From: Botryotinia globosa
Taxonomy: Eukaryota > Ascomycota > Leotiomycetes > Helotiales > Sclerotiniaceae
DNA: 64,000 nt
Assembly: GCA_014898425.1 (NCBI GenBank)
Contig: RCSZ01000005.1
Span: 2,444,501 to 2,508,500 of the forward strand
Direction: 5' to 3'
A model generated the notes under the pieces. It ran no database searches, had not been told where the DNA came from, and saw nothing but the letters and a program-made list of their open reading frames with translations. Position 1 is the first letter of the stretch. Each line of letters opens with the position of its first letter. Below, piece by piece: positions 45,031-57,900 of this stretch. The translations under genes were made by a program, and so were the position numbers.

Positions 45031-46924
45031 ATGTCGGACATGTCGCAAGAAGATGCTCTCAAGATGCTCTCTACACCCTCCCCTACCGCGTCGAACTCGG
45101 CTGGAAGTAGTTCGGCTTCCCGCAGACCTCCGCGCAAGAGCACATTAACACAACAACAAAAGAACCAGAAGAGACAGAGAGCTACACAAGATCAATTGGT
45201 TACTTTGGAAATGGAATTTAATAAAAACCCAACACCTACAGCCACAGTGAGAGAGAGAATCGCGGAAGATATCACCATGACTGAACGTTCTGTTCAAATC
45301 TGGTTCCAAAACAGGTCAGTTATTTTCATACACTCAGTAAACATCGCATAGTCTAATTGCCTTTCGCAGACGTGCAAAGATCAAGCTCATGGCAAAGAAG
45401 AGTATCGAGACTGGAGAGACTTGTGAAATTCCAGAAACTATGCGCCAATACCTTGCGATTCAGGAGATGGAATCAGGAAAGTCATTGGGTGGTAACTTCT
45501 TGGGCCGAGGTGGACTTATGCCTTACGGTAGTGGCAACATGCTTATGGGTGGTGATCACGGCCCTCAAGGAAAAGTTGGTAAGTGGAACTACAGAACTCT
45601 TCATGTTGTGATCTGATGCTGACATTGAATAGTGATTCATCATCTTTCGTGTAGATCACTGAGTATTGGATCCTGGAGACGAATTGGTCAGAATGCTATG
45701 GACCTCATCATCTTTTACTCGCCGGATAAGTCAACAATGACTTACTACATCAATAACGATCAAGCTGGTTACAAGATTGAGTATCCATTTTCGTCAATCA
45801 AAAATATCTACCTGGAAAATGGAGATAATGAGTCGCGACCTGGTGGATTAGTTGTTGAACTTATTCGTGCGCCAAACTTTTTCATGGATTCTTCTGGATC
45901 GGGTGGATTTTACCAATGTGGTGATTTTACAGAGGACCAGCAAGCATCTCAAGTCATGGTTCATCATTTGGGTGGCCACCCTAAGGTTCTCAGTGGTCAA
46001 TTAGCCAAGCTTGTTTCCCTTGAGTCTTTCATCACGCGCGACAATCCATTCACACACCAACAACCATTATCTATCTCAGCACCTGCATCTCCAACTGGTC
46101 TCCGTCCGTCTTCTCAGCCAAATTTCAATGCGCAAGCGCATGTTGGTATGTTCCAAGAATCTCAATGGGGTATTGGTGTTCATCCAAGTGCGCGTGGACC
46201 TGGTCACAGAAGACAGAGGAGTAGATCCGTTCCAATGGCCGTCGATTTTTCCATGTTCAACAACCCAATGCCATCATTCCTCATTCAACACCCTGGTGAA
46301 AACCAACATCAACATCAACACCAACATGGAAACCCCAACATCTTTGCTCCTATTCCTCAACAACCAAACAACCTCGGACCTCTTGGACCTAATCTACGGA
46401 TTGATACCTCATCGGGCTATGGAATGGATTTCAGACAGTATCCCATGTCAGCAGCAACAACAACTTCCCCATCGGATTATGCCAGCCCTGGCTTCTTCTC
46501 TCATCAAAATGACAATGGACCTATGACAGGACCAATGCCAACATCGTCTTCAATGCCAGCTTCGAACTTTACGCCATACTCGATGCCTTACCTGTCGCCT
46601 GATCCTTCTTCGCTTGTTCCTCCATCCGTGTCTCCTCTGTCTTTTATGAGTCACGGAGACCCAGCAATTGTTGATCAATCTCCACCAATGTCCATGATGC
46701 ACCGAAGTGCTTCTGCCGATGTTTACAGTATGCATAATGATTCAGCCATCTCCGATGATGGTACCGGACTCAATGAGATGTATCAGAAGCACACCCTCAA
46801 TATTCCTATGCATCCTCACTCCCCAGCTTTTGGTGAACAATCTGCGGCGGATATGGACATGAGTAATCTTGTTCAATTCCCTGTCGATCATGATGGTCTT
46901 TCGCCTGAGCATATGCCTCAGTAG
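45031..46924 (+). CDS. homeobox transcription factor
   Basis: Exons 45031-45314, 45370-45578 and 45633-46924 give 594 aa; introns of 55 and 54 nt start GTCAGT and GTAAGT and end CAG and TAG. The homeodomain spans residues about 44-104: [17 protein letters not shown] in helix 1, [11 protein letters not shown] in helix 2, and [18 protein letters not shown] in the recognition helix, the intron splitting the Arg after WFQN. The WFQNRR core is fully conserved. A second conserved block at about 180-260 ([34 protein letters not shown]) is typical of the Pho2/Htf1-like fungal homeodomain proteins. The rest is rich in Gln, His, Pro and Ser. Relatives control conidiation or morphogenesis in other fungi; the exact ortholog is not settled. 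A very long upstream region suggests complex control. Confidence 0.9.
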
Positions 46925-48862
46925 ATTAGATCAACTTTTTGAACTTTGGAATTGGTCGAGAGCCTGACAGGGCTACTCTTGACCTTGGTTGGAAATAAGT
47001 TTGAAATTACAGATGGTTGAGATGATCAATGTCTGCATTTCAGAAAGTGTTTTTGCTTAGAGATTGTTTGGGGCGATTTTCGGGGGTGGCGTTGGGTTGA
47101 TTTTCATCTTGCACGGAAAGGGGGAGGTGTCAACGGCCGTCTCAATTTTTGGGTATTTCATGTCGATTCTTCTCTCGATTTTGCACTTGCTATTTTGGGC
47201 ATTGTAGCATAGTCTTGATTTCATATTCCCAAATTTCCTTCTGTCTTTTTACGCCACGACTTGCATGACGACTTTACCCAATTCTATCATGCCTGTCTGG
47301 TACAGCGATCGTTTTCTATTGATATCTTTGCTCTTGCGCATTCTCTCTTGAACTTGATGTCTGTTAATCGGCTTCATCTTTACTGTTTTTACTTAACTCT
47401 CTTATGGAGATTTTGTGTGGTAGTTGGATTGAAGATATAAATGGACGGGTGGAAAGCTTTAGGGGGCAAGCGTGCGATATTTGAATCTGGAAACAATAAC
47501 ATGGTAGGGAGGGGGTTACAAATTTTGCTTTTGGTACTTTTTATTATTTTGCTGGCTGGCGCACATGTGCGTAAAGCAATGGATTGATGAATCATGGTGG
47601 GCTTAATAGTGGAAAATCTATTTTGTAAAATCGTTTTCTTCGTTTTTTCAGTCGCCTTGTTCTTTTTTTGAGCTTGAGTAGTAAAGTTAAAAAATGTGCA
47701 TATAATTAATGTTTATGATGGGTGTGCTTATGTGTGAGTTTGTGTGCGAGTGTTTTCCCTACATGCTTTTGTGATGGATGTGTGAGATTTGTGTGATGTG
47801 ATATGTCTGAGAGAGTATTTTGTTAGCTTGAATATTAAGTTTTGATCTTTACATCGACTATTGACTGTTCTAGACCATGTATTACCTAGTTGGGGATTCA
47901 GGTATAGATGTTACATGTATGTATCAAAATGTTAGTCGAGGGTTAGAGCGTTAGAGCGTTAGAGCGTTAGAGCGTTAGAGCATTAGAGCATTAGAGCATT
48001 AGAGAGTGAATTGGATACTCGTAGATATAATCAGTGATCGGAATATACCTGGCGATATATCGACAGATAGTATTTACATCCAACATGTCACAATACATGT
48101 TATATTACAATGTCTATACATGCATCCATATCCCTAGTGTATCCTCGTAAAACATTTCTCCTCGCTGACTACATCGCTGAGCCTCTTCCTTCTCTATCAT
48201 CATAGATTCTGCAGGGGAAGTGGCACGTACATACATACCATGGTACTTTGTAGATACATACTACATAAATACGTGCCGACCAGTAAGATGACACCAAAAG
48301 ATATACGGAGTATCAATCAATCAGCAATGACGAAACGACGATACCAGGTATCTCTTGACAATTCACGTTACCTAAACGTCACCAGACATTGATTGGGATT
48401 GGAAATATCACACAATGTAGGTACCAGTGTATACTCACTCCTTCGAATAGTTGTACCTTTACACCATTCTCTCTTCTTCTTTTCTATTAATCAATAATTG
48501 CTACTGTTGTTGTTGTTGTTATTGTTATTTGTGTTTGGTGTTTGGTGTTTTGTTTACAGTATTCATCAGTCTTGAGCTTGGGCTTTCCTCCACAAGGTTT
48601 CGCAAAACAGCATACAGAGTACATATCCAGACTAGGTACTTCGCAGATACAGATTGCTTCGCACAAACTCCACAAAGTTATTCTTGATTGCAGTTGTGGT
48701 TACACTTGATTTATAACTTTATTTTTGGTAGCGTTAGGACACTTATTATTGTCTGGTGGCTGGAGAGGCGGTGCATAAATTGATTCCCGAATTGAAAAGG
48801 AAACCGGAGGTAGTTCTCGCAACATATTGAAATTGATGAGGAACAACAGATGAATCAGAACC
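46925..48862. other. intergenic region
   Basis: About 1.9 kb between the homeobox gene and the flippase gene. It holds a TTAGAGC(G/A) tandem repeat at 47942-48006, and T/G-rich runs near 48500. No gene is seen. Confidence 0.5.
47942..48006. repeat. GTTAGAGC / ATTAGAGC tandem octamer
   Basis: Five copies of an 8-bp unit, GTTAGAGC, are followed by three copies of ATTAGAGC. The switch of the first base halfway shows one mutation followed by amplification. Confidence 0.93.
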
Positions 48863-51800
48863 ATGGCCGGTGATATTGGACCAAGAAGTACGACTCCATC
48901 GTCTTGCGATGAAATAACCTCATCAGACGATTCGAATGCCCCGCCTGCGATAATGGACCCCGCACCTCTCGCGGCGAATAAAGAGAATCATCGTGTGCGC
49001 TTCTCGGTGGATGTAGAACGAGAACGAGAACGAGGAAGTTTTGTCGAATCTTCTAGTCAGAGACCTGCGACTCCGAATTTAAGTATCGATACCAGGGTAG
49101 CGGGCAATGAAACAGCTGCAGATGGCAGATCAACAACATCGGGACAGGGGAGGAGGATTCTGGGGATGTCGCCAATTTCGCCGAGGACGAGGGACAGAGG
49201 ATATTCATTGAGGCGGACTTTATTTGCGCGAGGATTGAACAATTCGGAACCCGAGCCGGATAATATCGAACTTGCGGAAGCAGAACCTTCACAGAATGGT
49301 GGAAAGAAGACACAAAGTTCGGTGGCTGTATGTCCGGTACATGATGAGATTGAAGAGACACCAAGCGAGAGTACCCAGCCTACGAGCTCGAGTAGAACCT
49401 CCAGATATAAGGACAAGAAGGCTTTTGGGACGAGTGATTTACCAAATTATGATCGCTTTGTGCGCAAGGTTAAGGGAGACGATTCGATTATCCGGAAAGC
49501 GAAGAAGACATCGCAATGGTTTTGGAGAGAGAAGGTTTTGAAAGATATTCTTAGACAAAGGGAAATACCTCATTCGAAAGATGGACGACATATTGATTTA
49601 GATGCTACTCGGCCGCGAGGGACCCCGCTAATCGATGAGAGGACTGGAGTTGCATATATCGGTAATACTATTCGCTCTAGTCGATACACAATATGGAATT
49701 TTGTACCCCGACAGCTTTTCTTCCAATTTTCAAAGCTGGCAAATGCGTACTTTTTACTTGTTTCTATTCTTCAAATGGTTCCTGGACTTTCACCTACGGG
49801 AAGCTATACCACCATTGCTCCACTTTTAGTTTTCGTGATGATCAGTATGGCCAAGGAGGGATATGATGACGTTCGTCGCTACAAGTTGGATCAAGTTGAG
49901 AACAACAATAAAACATTGGTTTTAAACGCATATACACCTCTAGATATCAATGAGAAATCTCATATCGGATCCAAAAGTCCGCGATCAAAGAGGGTCAAGA
50001 AGGGCTTGGGTATTGATTCTCCCGAAACGATGCACGAGATCGACATCGAAGCGATTGCTTCTGGACCAAGACATTGGACAACGTTGAAGTGGAAAAATGT
50101 CAAGGTCGGGGATATTATAAAACTTGAACGGGACGAAGCGGTACCTGCAGATATTCTCCTTTTACATGCAGATGGACCTAATAATATCGCTTTTATCGAA
50201 ACCATGGCTTTGGATGGTGAGACAAATTTAAAGACGAAATCACCTCCGGTTCCTTTGGCGAAGAGATGCTCAACGGTGGAGAAGTTGGTTGATTGTCGAG
50301 CCCACATGGTGATTGAGGATCCCAATCTGGATTTGTACAATTTTGATGGGAGAGTTACTATTGATGGCGAGACGTTACCACTCACAACCAATGAGATTGT
50401 TTTCCGAGGAAGCATTTTGAGGAATACACCTAATGCCATTGGTATGGTCCTTAACACGGGCGAAGAGTGCAAGATCAGAATGAATGCCAATAAAAATCCT
50501 CGAACGAAAGCACCCGAGATGCAAAAGATTGCAAACAATATTGTCATTATTCTCGTCATGTTTGTCATTATCCTTGCTTTGTTTTGTACCATTGCATATC
50601 AAGTATGGTCCCAGAATGTCGAGAATAATTCTTGGTATCTGACAGGGGCGCATTTCAAATTCAGCTACTCGATTGTTGCATTTATTATCCTCTTCAATAC
50701 ATTGATTCCACTTTCGCTATATGTTAGTTTGGAAATTATCAAGGTTGGACAATTACTTCTCATGCATGATGTTGAGATGTATGATCCCATATCGAATACT
50801 CCAATGGTTTCAAATACGTCTACGATTCTCGAAAATTTGGGTCAGATTAGTTACGTGTTTTCCGATAAGACGGGTACTTTGACCGACAATGTTATGCGTT
50901 TTCGAAAACTCAGTGTTGCTGGATATGCTTGGCTTCATGATTTTGATTTGGTTCGAGAAGCGGCTGAATTGGAGTTGGATGTGAGTAAAGGAGATAAAGT
51001 GAAGTCAAAAAATAAAGGCAAGGGAGTCTCTAAACACTTTTCGAAGAAACGAACACATCAGTCTCATGTAGATGATGATAGATTGAACAGCTCAACCACC
51101 GATCTTCCTAGAAGATCAGGATCTGTCTGGAGATCATCAGCACAACCGAATCGCATTCAACCTGAATTTCGAACCGAGGAAATGATTCGATATATGCAAA
51201 GTAAACCTCATGGTATATTTACTAAGAAGGCTAAATTCTTCCTCTTGTCCATTGCACTTTGTCATACATGTCTTCCGGAAGTTCGAGAAAATGGGCATAT
51301 TGAATTTCAGGCTGCATCTCCTGATGAATTGGCTTTGGTACAAGCAGCTCAAGAACTTGGATATTTGGTCATAGATAGACCTGCTCGTTCTATTACTTTG
51401 ACCATTCCGAGTGAATCCGAGGATATTACGGAAACTTATGAAGTACTTGATGTGATTGAGTTTTCGAGTAAGCGAAAGCGAATGTCAATTATCGTCCGTT
51501 TTCCTAATGGAAGGATTTGTATATTTTGTAAGGGTGCAGATTCTTCAATCCTGCCACGTTTGAAGCTAGCGCCATTAGCTATGCAGAAAGCTTCAGAGGT
51601 CCAGAGAAGATCAAGTGTGAGAAAGAGTTTAGAAGCCGAGGAAGCACTACGAAGAATGAGTGAAAGTAGTCCTAGGACAAGTTACAGTCGACCGAGTATG
51701 AATCTTCCACGATCAAGTCTGAGTCGAAGTCGGAAAAGTATTGGGGGTGGAAGACCAAGTATGGCCAGTACTCGATTACAACCTATACGAGATGAGCTTG

Positions 51801-54088
51801 ATTCTTGGTTGAGGGAAAGAGAAAGTGATGTTGAATTGCCAGATTTGGATGGATCGGCTGATGCTTATAGAACTCCGAGAACTTCAATAGCCATGGGTCG
51901 ATCTTCTTTCGCTTCCTCGGATGTTAGAACTTCCATGCAAACTGAACATTTTGATGAGTTTGTTGATGAAGCATTGGTTTTGGATGATGCTGCTGTTTTT
52001 GAACGTTGTTTTCAACATATTGATGATTTTGCTGGCGAGGGACTTCGAACTTTGTTATTTGGTTATAGATTCTTGGAAGAGCAAGAATATGCTGGATGGA
52101 AAAAAATATATTTGGATGCGACAACGAGTCTGATAGATCGTCAAAACATGATTGAGAATGCAGGAGAGATGATAGAACAAGATTTTGATCTTGCGGGGGC
52201 CACGGCCATTGAAGATAAACTTCAAAAAGGTGTCCCGGAAACGGTGGATAAATTGAGGAGAGCGAATATCAAGATTTGGATGCTTACGGGTGATAAGCGA
52301 GAGACAGCTATTAATATCGCGCACTCGGCGAGAATCGCAAAACATTATTCGGAAGTCGTAATTCTGGATCGTACTACTGGTGAAGTTGAGCAACGAATGG
52401 CTACTACATTGATTGATATCAATAATGGAAATGTCGCTCACTCGGTGATCGTCGTGGACGGACAAACTCTTTCGGATATCGATGCGAACCAAACACTTTC
52501 TCTATTATTCTTCGATCTCGTCGTCCAAGCCGATTCAGTCATTTGTTGTCGAGCAAGCCCTAGTCAAAAAGCATCGCTGGTAAAGAAAATCCGAACCAAA
52601 GTCAATAAATCCATCACGCTAGCCATTGGCGACGGCGCAAACGATATCGCCATGATTCAAGAAGCTCACGTGGGAATCGGCATCAGTGGCAAGGAAGGTC
52701 TCCAAGCAGCTCGTATATCCGATTACTCTATTGCTCAATTCCGATTTCTCCAACGTCTCTTGTTCGTCCATGGGCATTGGAATTATGTGCGCACGGGAAA
52801 GTACATCCTGGCCACCTTTTGGAAAGAATTCCTGTTCTACATGATTCAAGCCATCTACCAAAAGTGGAATGGATATTCTGGAACTTCCCTCTTCGAATCC
52901 GCTTCTCTAACTGTCTTCAATACGCTCTTCACATCACTATGTGTTATCTTCCTCGGTGTATTCGATCAAGATCTTTCGGCTACCACGCTTCTCGCCGTTC
53001 CAGAACTCTATGCGTATGGACAACGTAATGAAGCGTTTAATTTGAAAAAGTATTTTGGTTGGACCTTCATGGCAGCGAGCGAAATGATCATCATCTTCTT
53101 TTTGGCGTACGGACTTTTTGGAGAATCGAGGTTCACGGATGATAATACTTTGTATTCGTTGGGAGATTTGTGTTTCACGGCGGCGGTGATTATTATCGTT
53201 ACGAAACTTCTGTGAGTACTCGATTGTCTTTTTTCTTCCTTTCAATTACCATCTTCACTTCCATTTCCGATTTCGTTTCCATTGTCATTTCATCCCCGTA
53301 CATACCCCTTTCCACCAACCCGAAACCCCACACTAATATCCCTCACCCACAGTATCCTAGAAATGCACAGCAAAACCTACATCACAGCCATCGGTCTCAT
53401 TCTCAGCATAGGCGGCTGGTTCCTTTGGAATCTTCTCCTTTCCGCCCTCTATTCCCCAGAATCACTCACCTACAATGTCCGCGATGGGTTCATTCATCAC
53501 TTTGGTAGCAATCCACTGTGGTGGTGCACGTTAATTGTTATCTTGGCGGCGGTGACGGTGTTGGAGCTGGGAGTGAGTAGCGTGAGGAAGACTTTTTGGG
53601 GGAATGATATCGAAGCGTGGCAGGAGTTGGAGAAGGACGCGGGAGTGTGGAGAAGGTTGGAGGCGGCGGTTAGGGGAGAGGATGGAGGTGCGGGTGGTGA
53701 GATGGGTGGGGATGGGAAGAGGAGTCAAGAAGAACTGGAGGAGGGGGAAAGAGAAATTGCGGAATTACTCGAGAGACCTCGAATTATGAATTCTGAAGCA
53801 CGAGAGCAGGATAAAGAAAGAGAGAGGCCGATTAGTAGTGGTACAGGGGTAGCGAGAACATCTACGCATTTAAGAATGAGGAAGGGGAGTTTAGCCGATG
53901 CCGGCGTTGGTGTTGGGTTTGGTGCGGGGGCGGGTGCAAGTGTAGAGGATTACGATGACGAGATCGGACATGGACATGGACATGTCATTGCGAGTCCCAC
54001 AAGTCCAACTGATATGACGGAAGGAAAGGGTATCAAAGGAACGAAAAGGAGAGTTTTCAGCTTTAGTTATCCGGGCATGAAGAGATGA
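48863..54088 (+). CDS. P4-type phospholipid-transporting ATPase (flippase), Dnf3-like
   Basis: Exon 48863-53211 joins over a 141-nt intron (GTGAGT...CACAG) to 53353-54088, giving 1694 aa. An N-terminal acidic, Ser-rich region of about 200 residues is followed by a P4-ATPase core. It has FQFSKLANAYFLLVSILQM in helix 1-2, the lipid-flippase DGET loop (D451), the phosphorylation motif DKTGTLT (Asp668), GADSSI and the hinge GDGAND (Asp1257). A long disordered insertion with many SxR/RxxS sites lies at about 900-1000. Ten membrane helices are expected, the last four after residue 1320. The pump moves phospholipids to the cytosolic leaflet in Golgi or plasma membranes, usually with a CDC50 partner. 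The VPELYAYGQRN loop and large insertion suggest Dnf3 rather than Drs2 or Neo1, but that is inference. ATG 48863 has an ACCATGG context. Confidence 0.9.
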
Positions 54089-54235
54089 CAGTATGAAAGG
54101 ATAACCGAGGAATGTACATACGATTACGAAAAGAGCCGAGATGAAATGAGATGAGATGAGATGCATGTCCGATATGGGATTTCTTTTGGTTCTGGCACGG
54201 ATGGGTGGGTGGATTTTTGATCTTTAACTTTCCGC

Positions 54236-54309
<74 letters not shown>

Positions 54310-54912
54310 AGGCATTAGGCATTGGGCATTAAGCATTTGTAATTGTATTAGCAATAGCAATAGAGGTAGCGTTAGCACTAGCAGTAGCAGTAGCAATAGG
54401 CTTCCGTTTCGATTTGTATTTGTATTCATACTTATATTGGATACTAATTGAGAGATTATCTTTTTCCTGCAGCTACTTGCTACTTGCTACTACTGCTATG
54501 TGAAGTTTTTGGTAAAGAATGAGAAGAGAGAAGAAGAAAGAGAGAAAGCAAGAAAGAAAGACGATATATGAGAGAGCAAGAGAGAAATAAAGGGAAACTT
54601 CCCAAATCATATACAAAATGGATTCTCATGATAATCCGATATCAGTGTCAAACACTGGTGAGTTTATCGTATATAATGCATATGTAAGCGCTAACAATAT
54701 TTGCTATAAATCGTGATAAAAATAATATCTCAGCCAACATAGCTCTAGCTTATTTCCCTTCATCTTCAATTCGCCCAGCAATATAGCGATAGGTAGTTCC
54801 ATTTATATACTTCTCCCAAATCCCAAATATACCCAGCTAACTATCCCTCACATAATCCATCAAAATATCCTCAATTCATCTGTCCATCCTTGATGGCAAT
54901 GCAACTCTTCCA
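54089..54912. other. intergenic region between convergent genes, with simple repeats
   Basis: The flippase and helicase genes end here. A (GGTTCT)n array at 54236-54309 and TAGCAGTAGCAATAG-like runs near 54350 fill much of it. No gene is seen. Confidence 0.6.
54236..54309. repeat. (GGTTCT)n hexanucleotide repeat, about 12 copies
   Basis: The unit TTCTGG is repeated about 12 times perfectly. On the minus strand the unit reads NQ repeats in one frame, so an open frame there is a repeat artefact. Confidence 0.95.
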
Positions 54913-57900
54913 TCAATCAACAAAATCCACATATCCCCTAAACATATCAATGAAATCCGGATCCATCTCACCCACCCAAGCAGGTTCTTGACGGACATCG
55001 GCCTTCAAATTTCCACTCTGCTCATCATCACCGCCATTCCCTGTATCCGATCCCATAATTCCAGACCCCATCTCATTGATCCATGCTGTAGCACTACTTC
55101 CACTAGTAGATTTTATAGCGTCCTCTGAATCCTTTCCCGTGCTTCGCATACCTCCTCGATCCTCATCCTCATCTTCCACATCGATCCTTCTTCTTTTCAT
55201 CTGAGGTAATACCGGACCATCATTATCCTCGTTATCAATTCCACCCCACTGCTCATATCCCATCACATCACCATTTTCGAAATCTTTCATCCGCGGACTT
55301 GACTGCTGACGCTTTGCAGATGACATACCAACATCAATATTATCAATCTCATCATCTTCTCCATGATATTCTCTTTGCATCTGGCTCATCAATGGACTAG
55401 AGAATTGTCGTTCATTGACTTCCTCAGAATTGAATGCCGCAAAGTCAAAAACATTATTAGCGAAGCTTGTATTGCGTTTGGGAGTAGCTGGAGCAGTCGG
55501 GGCATTTGAGGCAGCTAGAGCAGTTCGAAGGTTGATAGAATCATCCAAACCTATCATCGCAGCTTCGAGACTACCAGATGAATCTTCAAATGGGTCATCT
55601 GAAAGAGTTTGTTGCTCATTTTTAACTTGCCGAGAGATATCCATACCCAAAGCTGGAGGTGGTAACTTGGCTGCAGAGACAGATACACCTTTAGACGCTT
55701 GCTTTTCACTGCTTAAAAGAGCAGAAGGGGAAGGAAATTCATCCTCATCAGAATCAAAATGTTCCGATTCATTTTTTTGCTCGTTCTTAAAGCCATCAGC
55801 ATCCATGAATGAAAGATTTGGCATTTGTCCACTTGCATAAGAGAACTTGGGTTGGCCTTTCGGAAGTCGAACAGATGTATCTTTTTGAATACTTGTGTGC
55901 AAATTATGTAAATTACGATACTCTCTAGGAGCAACATCGGGATATGTTACTGGAGGAAAAGTTTTCGAAAGATCAATTACTTCAACAACGTCTTGATCCG
56001 AAATTGGACCCAACGATTGCCTAAATTTAGATTTCTTTGTCGGCTTCGAGAGCTGTTTGCTACCGGAAGGTTGAGTATTGCTCATATTGGACTTGGTCAC
56101 AGTCCCCTTAATCCTATCATCAATCTCCGAAGCTTGGGATTCGGTAATTCCAGTGGAAGACTTCTTTCTCGTAACCTTTCTAGGTTTATCCAAACCTTCC
56201 CTACAACACCTGTGCTTGCAGAGCTGACCATTTTTCAAGGGATTTCCATCACGGCAATGATGATTACAAGCCCATTTTCCATTTTCCATCTTCACAGGCT
56301 CTAGTTCGACGATGTCTTCTTTGGCTTTCTTATTTTCTCTAAAATTGCCTAGACCAACTGCATCGATATCGACAAAAGCATCCGAGCCATAATCACTAGA
56401 AGCTCGACGTCCACCTTCGATTTGCTTAGCTGCTGCGAGCATAGCATCGTCATCAATACCATCATCGAATTCATCAGAAGTTCCCATATCTTCTGGCTTC
56501 GACTTCTTCACGCTCGGCCGCTCAACCATAGCTCTCAGAGGAAGAAACTCAGATGCGGGAAAATGGTGCTGTAGAACGCAAGATTTCAGAGTACCAACAA
56601 TCTCATCGCATGCAAGCCAACATTTGATCTCATCATCTGGTGATGAAAGTTCAACAGTAAACTCTTGTTTAGAACCACCATTCGACAACTTTTTGATGTT
56701 CATACGCGAGAAATACACCAAAGTACCGCTAGATGTCTCGGCTATCAAGGTTATTGAAGGTATCCTACCGGACCAATTCGGTACCTTTGCATTCGCATAA
56801 CCAAGTACAGCATTGACTTTAATCTTCGGTTGCTCTCCTACTTTTGAAAGGGCTCTCCCAACAATTTGAGCAGTGAGAGTCAATTGAGGAAATTCAACCA
56901 AATTATCCTTCATCTTCTTCCCAAATGGAGGATTCTTTCCCATAACTCTCTCAATTCCTGCCGTATCAAGCCCAGCAAGCTTCTCAACAGTATTGACATT
57001 ATTTCCAGCCAGTTTTCGTAAGGATGCTGGTCCTATTTGGGGAACTTGTCTCAACTGTAAAGATGAGTTCTCCCAGTAGCCCGCTGTAACACTCCTACAA
57101 AGATCAAGAGCACAACGTACAGAGATTGAATCACAATCCACAGACTTACAATCAACAACACATCGAATCAAGCGTTGAAATCGTTCAAGTACGATATTGG
57201 TCTCCATCGCGAACTGTCGGCTGATGACTCGAAAGTCGTTATTCGTTAATGGTTCAATGCCACCTAGTTGTACTTGAATCATGAGAAAGATTTTATGACC
57301 CGTTGTTGATATATTCTCCTTGATTGGAAACTTCATCATTGGTGATTTGTTGAATTCTCGAAGACTTGATCGTTCATTCGGCTTCATTCGAAGGTCTTTG
57401 AATTCTGCTGCTTGGCATATGGTATTCAAGATTACTTCCGTCTTCGAATGACGAGGAATACTCAATAATAATTTCATCGTCTCAAACTGAACCATGTATC
57501 GACTCATAGCAGCACCGTAATCTGTGCACGAAAAATTTACCTCTTTTGTGACGAGCTCATATTCTTGAAGCAGTTTGATATCTCTCTCACATACCAATTC
57601 GAGCTGTTCGTCCGCATCTCTACTAGGAACAATCCCAGAAAATTTGTAATAATTAGGATTCTGTCTCATCCTAACACTCAGAAATGTCCCGCCTAACCAA
57701 ACTTTGGCTTCATAAGCAGTCTTGATGGTGCGAAGTCCGATTTCCGAGTTGAGATGTTCGATAAGATTTAAGTGTAGCGTACTCTCCAAGGTATCTTGAC
57801 CCGAAATCATCTTTTTGTATCGATCTGCTTTCTCCATTCGAGTCATAATGATTGCAATCGCACCATCATCAAATTGAGGTCTTCCAGCACGGCCTAACAT

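Noticed and set aside
48487..48687. Short frames with poly-Cys or poly-Thr
   Set aside because: They come from a TTG/TTA simple run upstream of the flippase gene.
54124..54429. Minus-strand frame with NQ repeats
   Set aside because: Produced by the (GGTTCT)n array; no other coding evidence.
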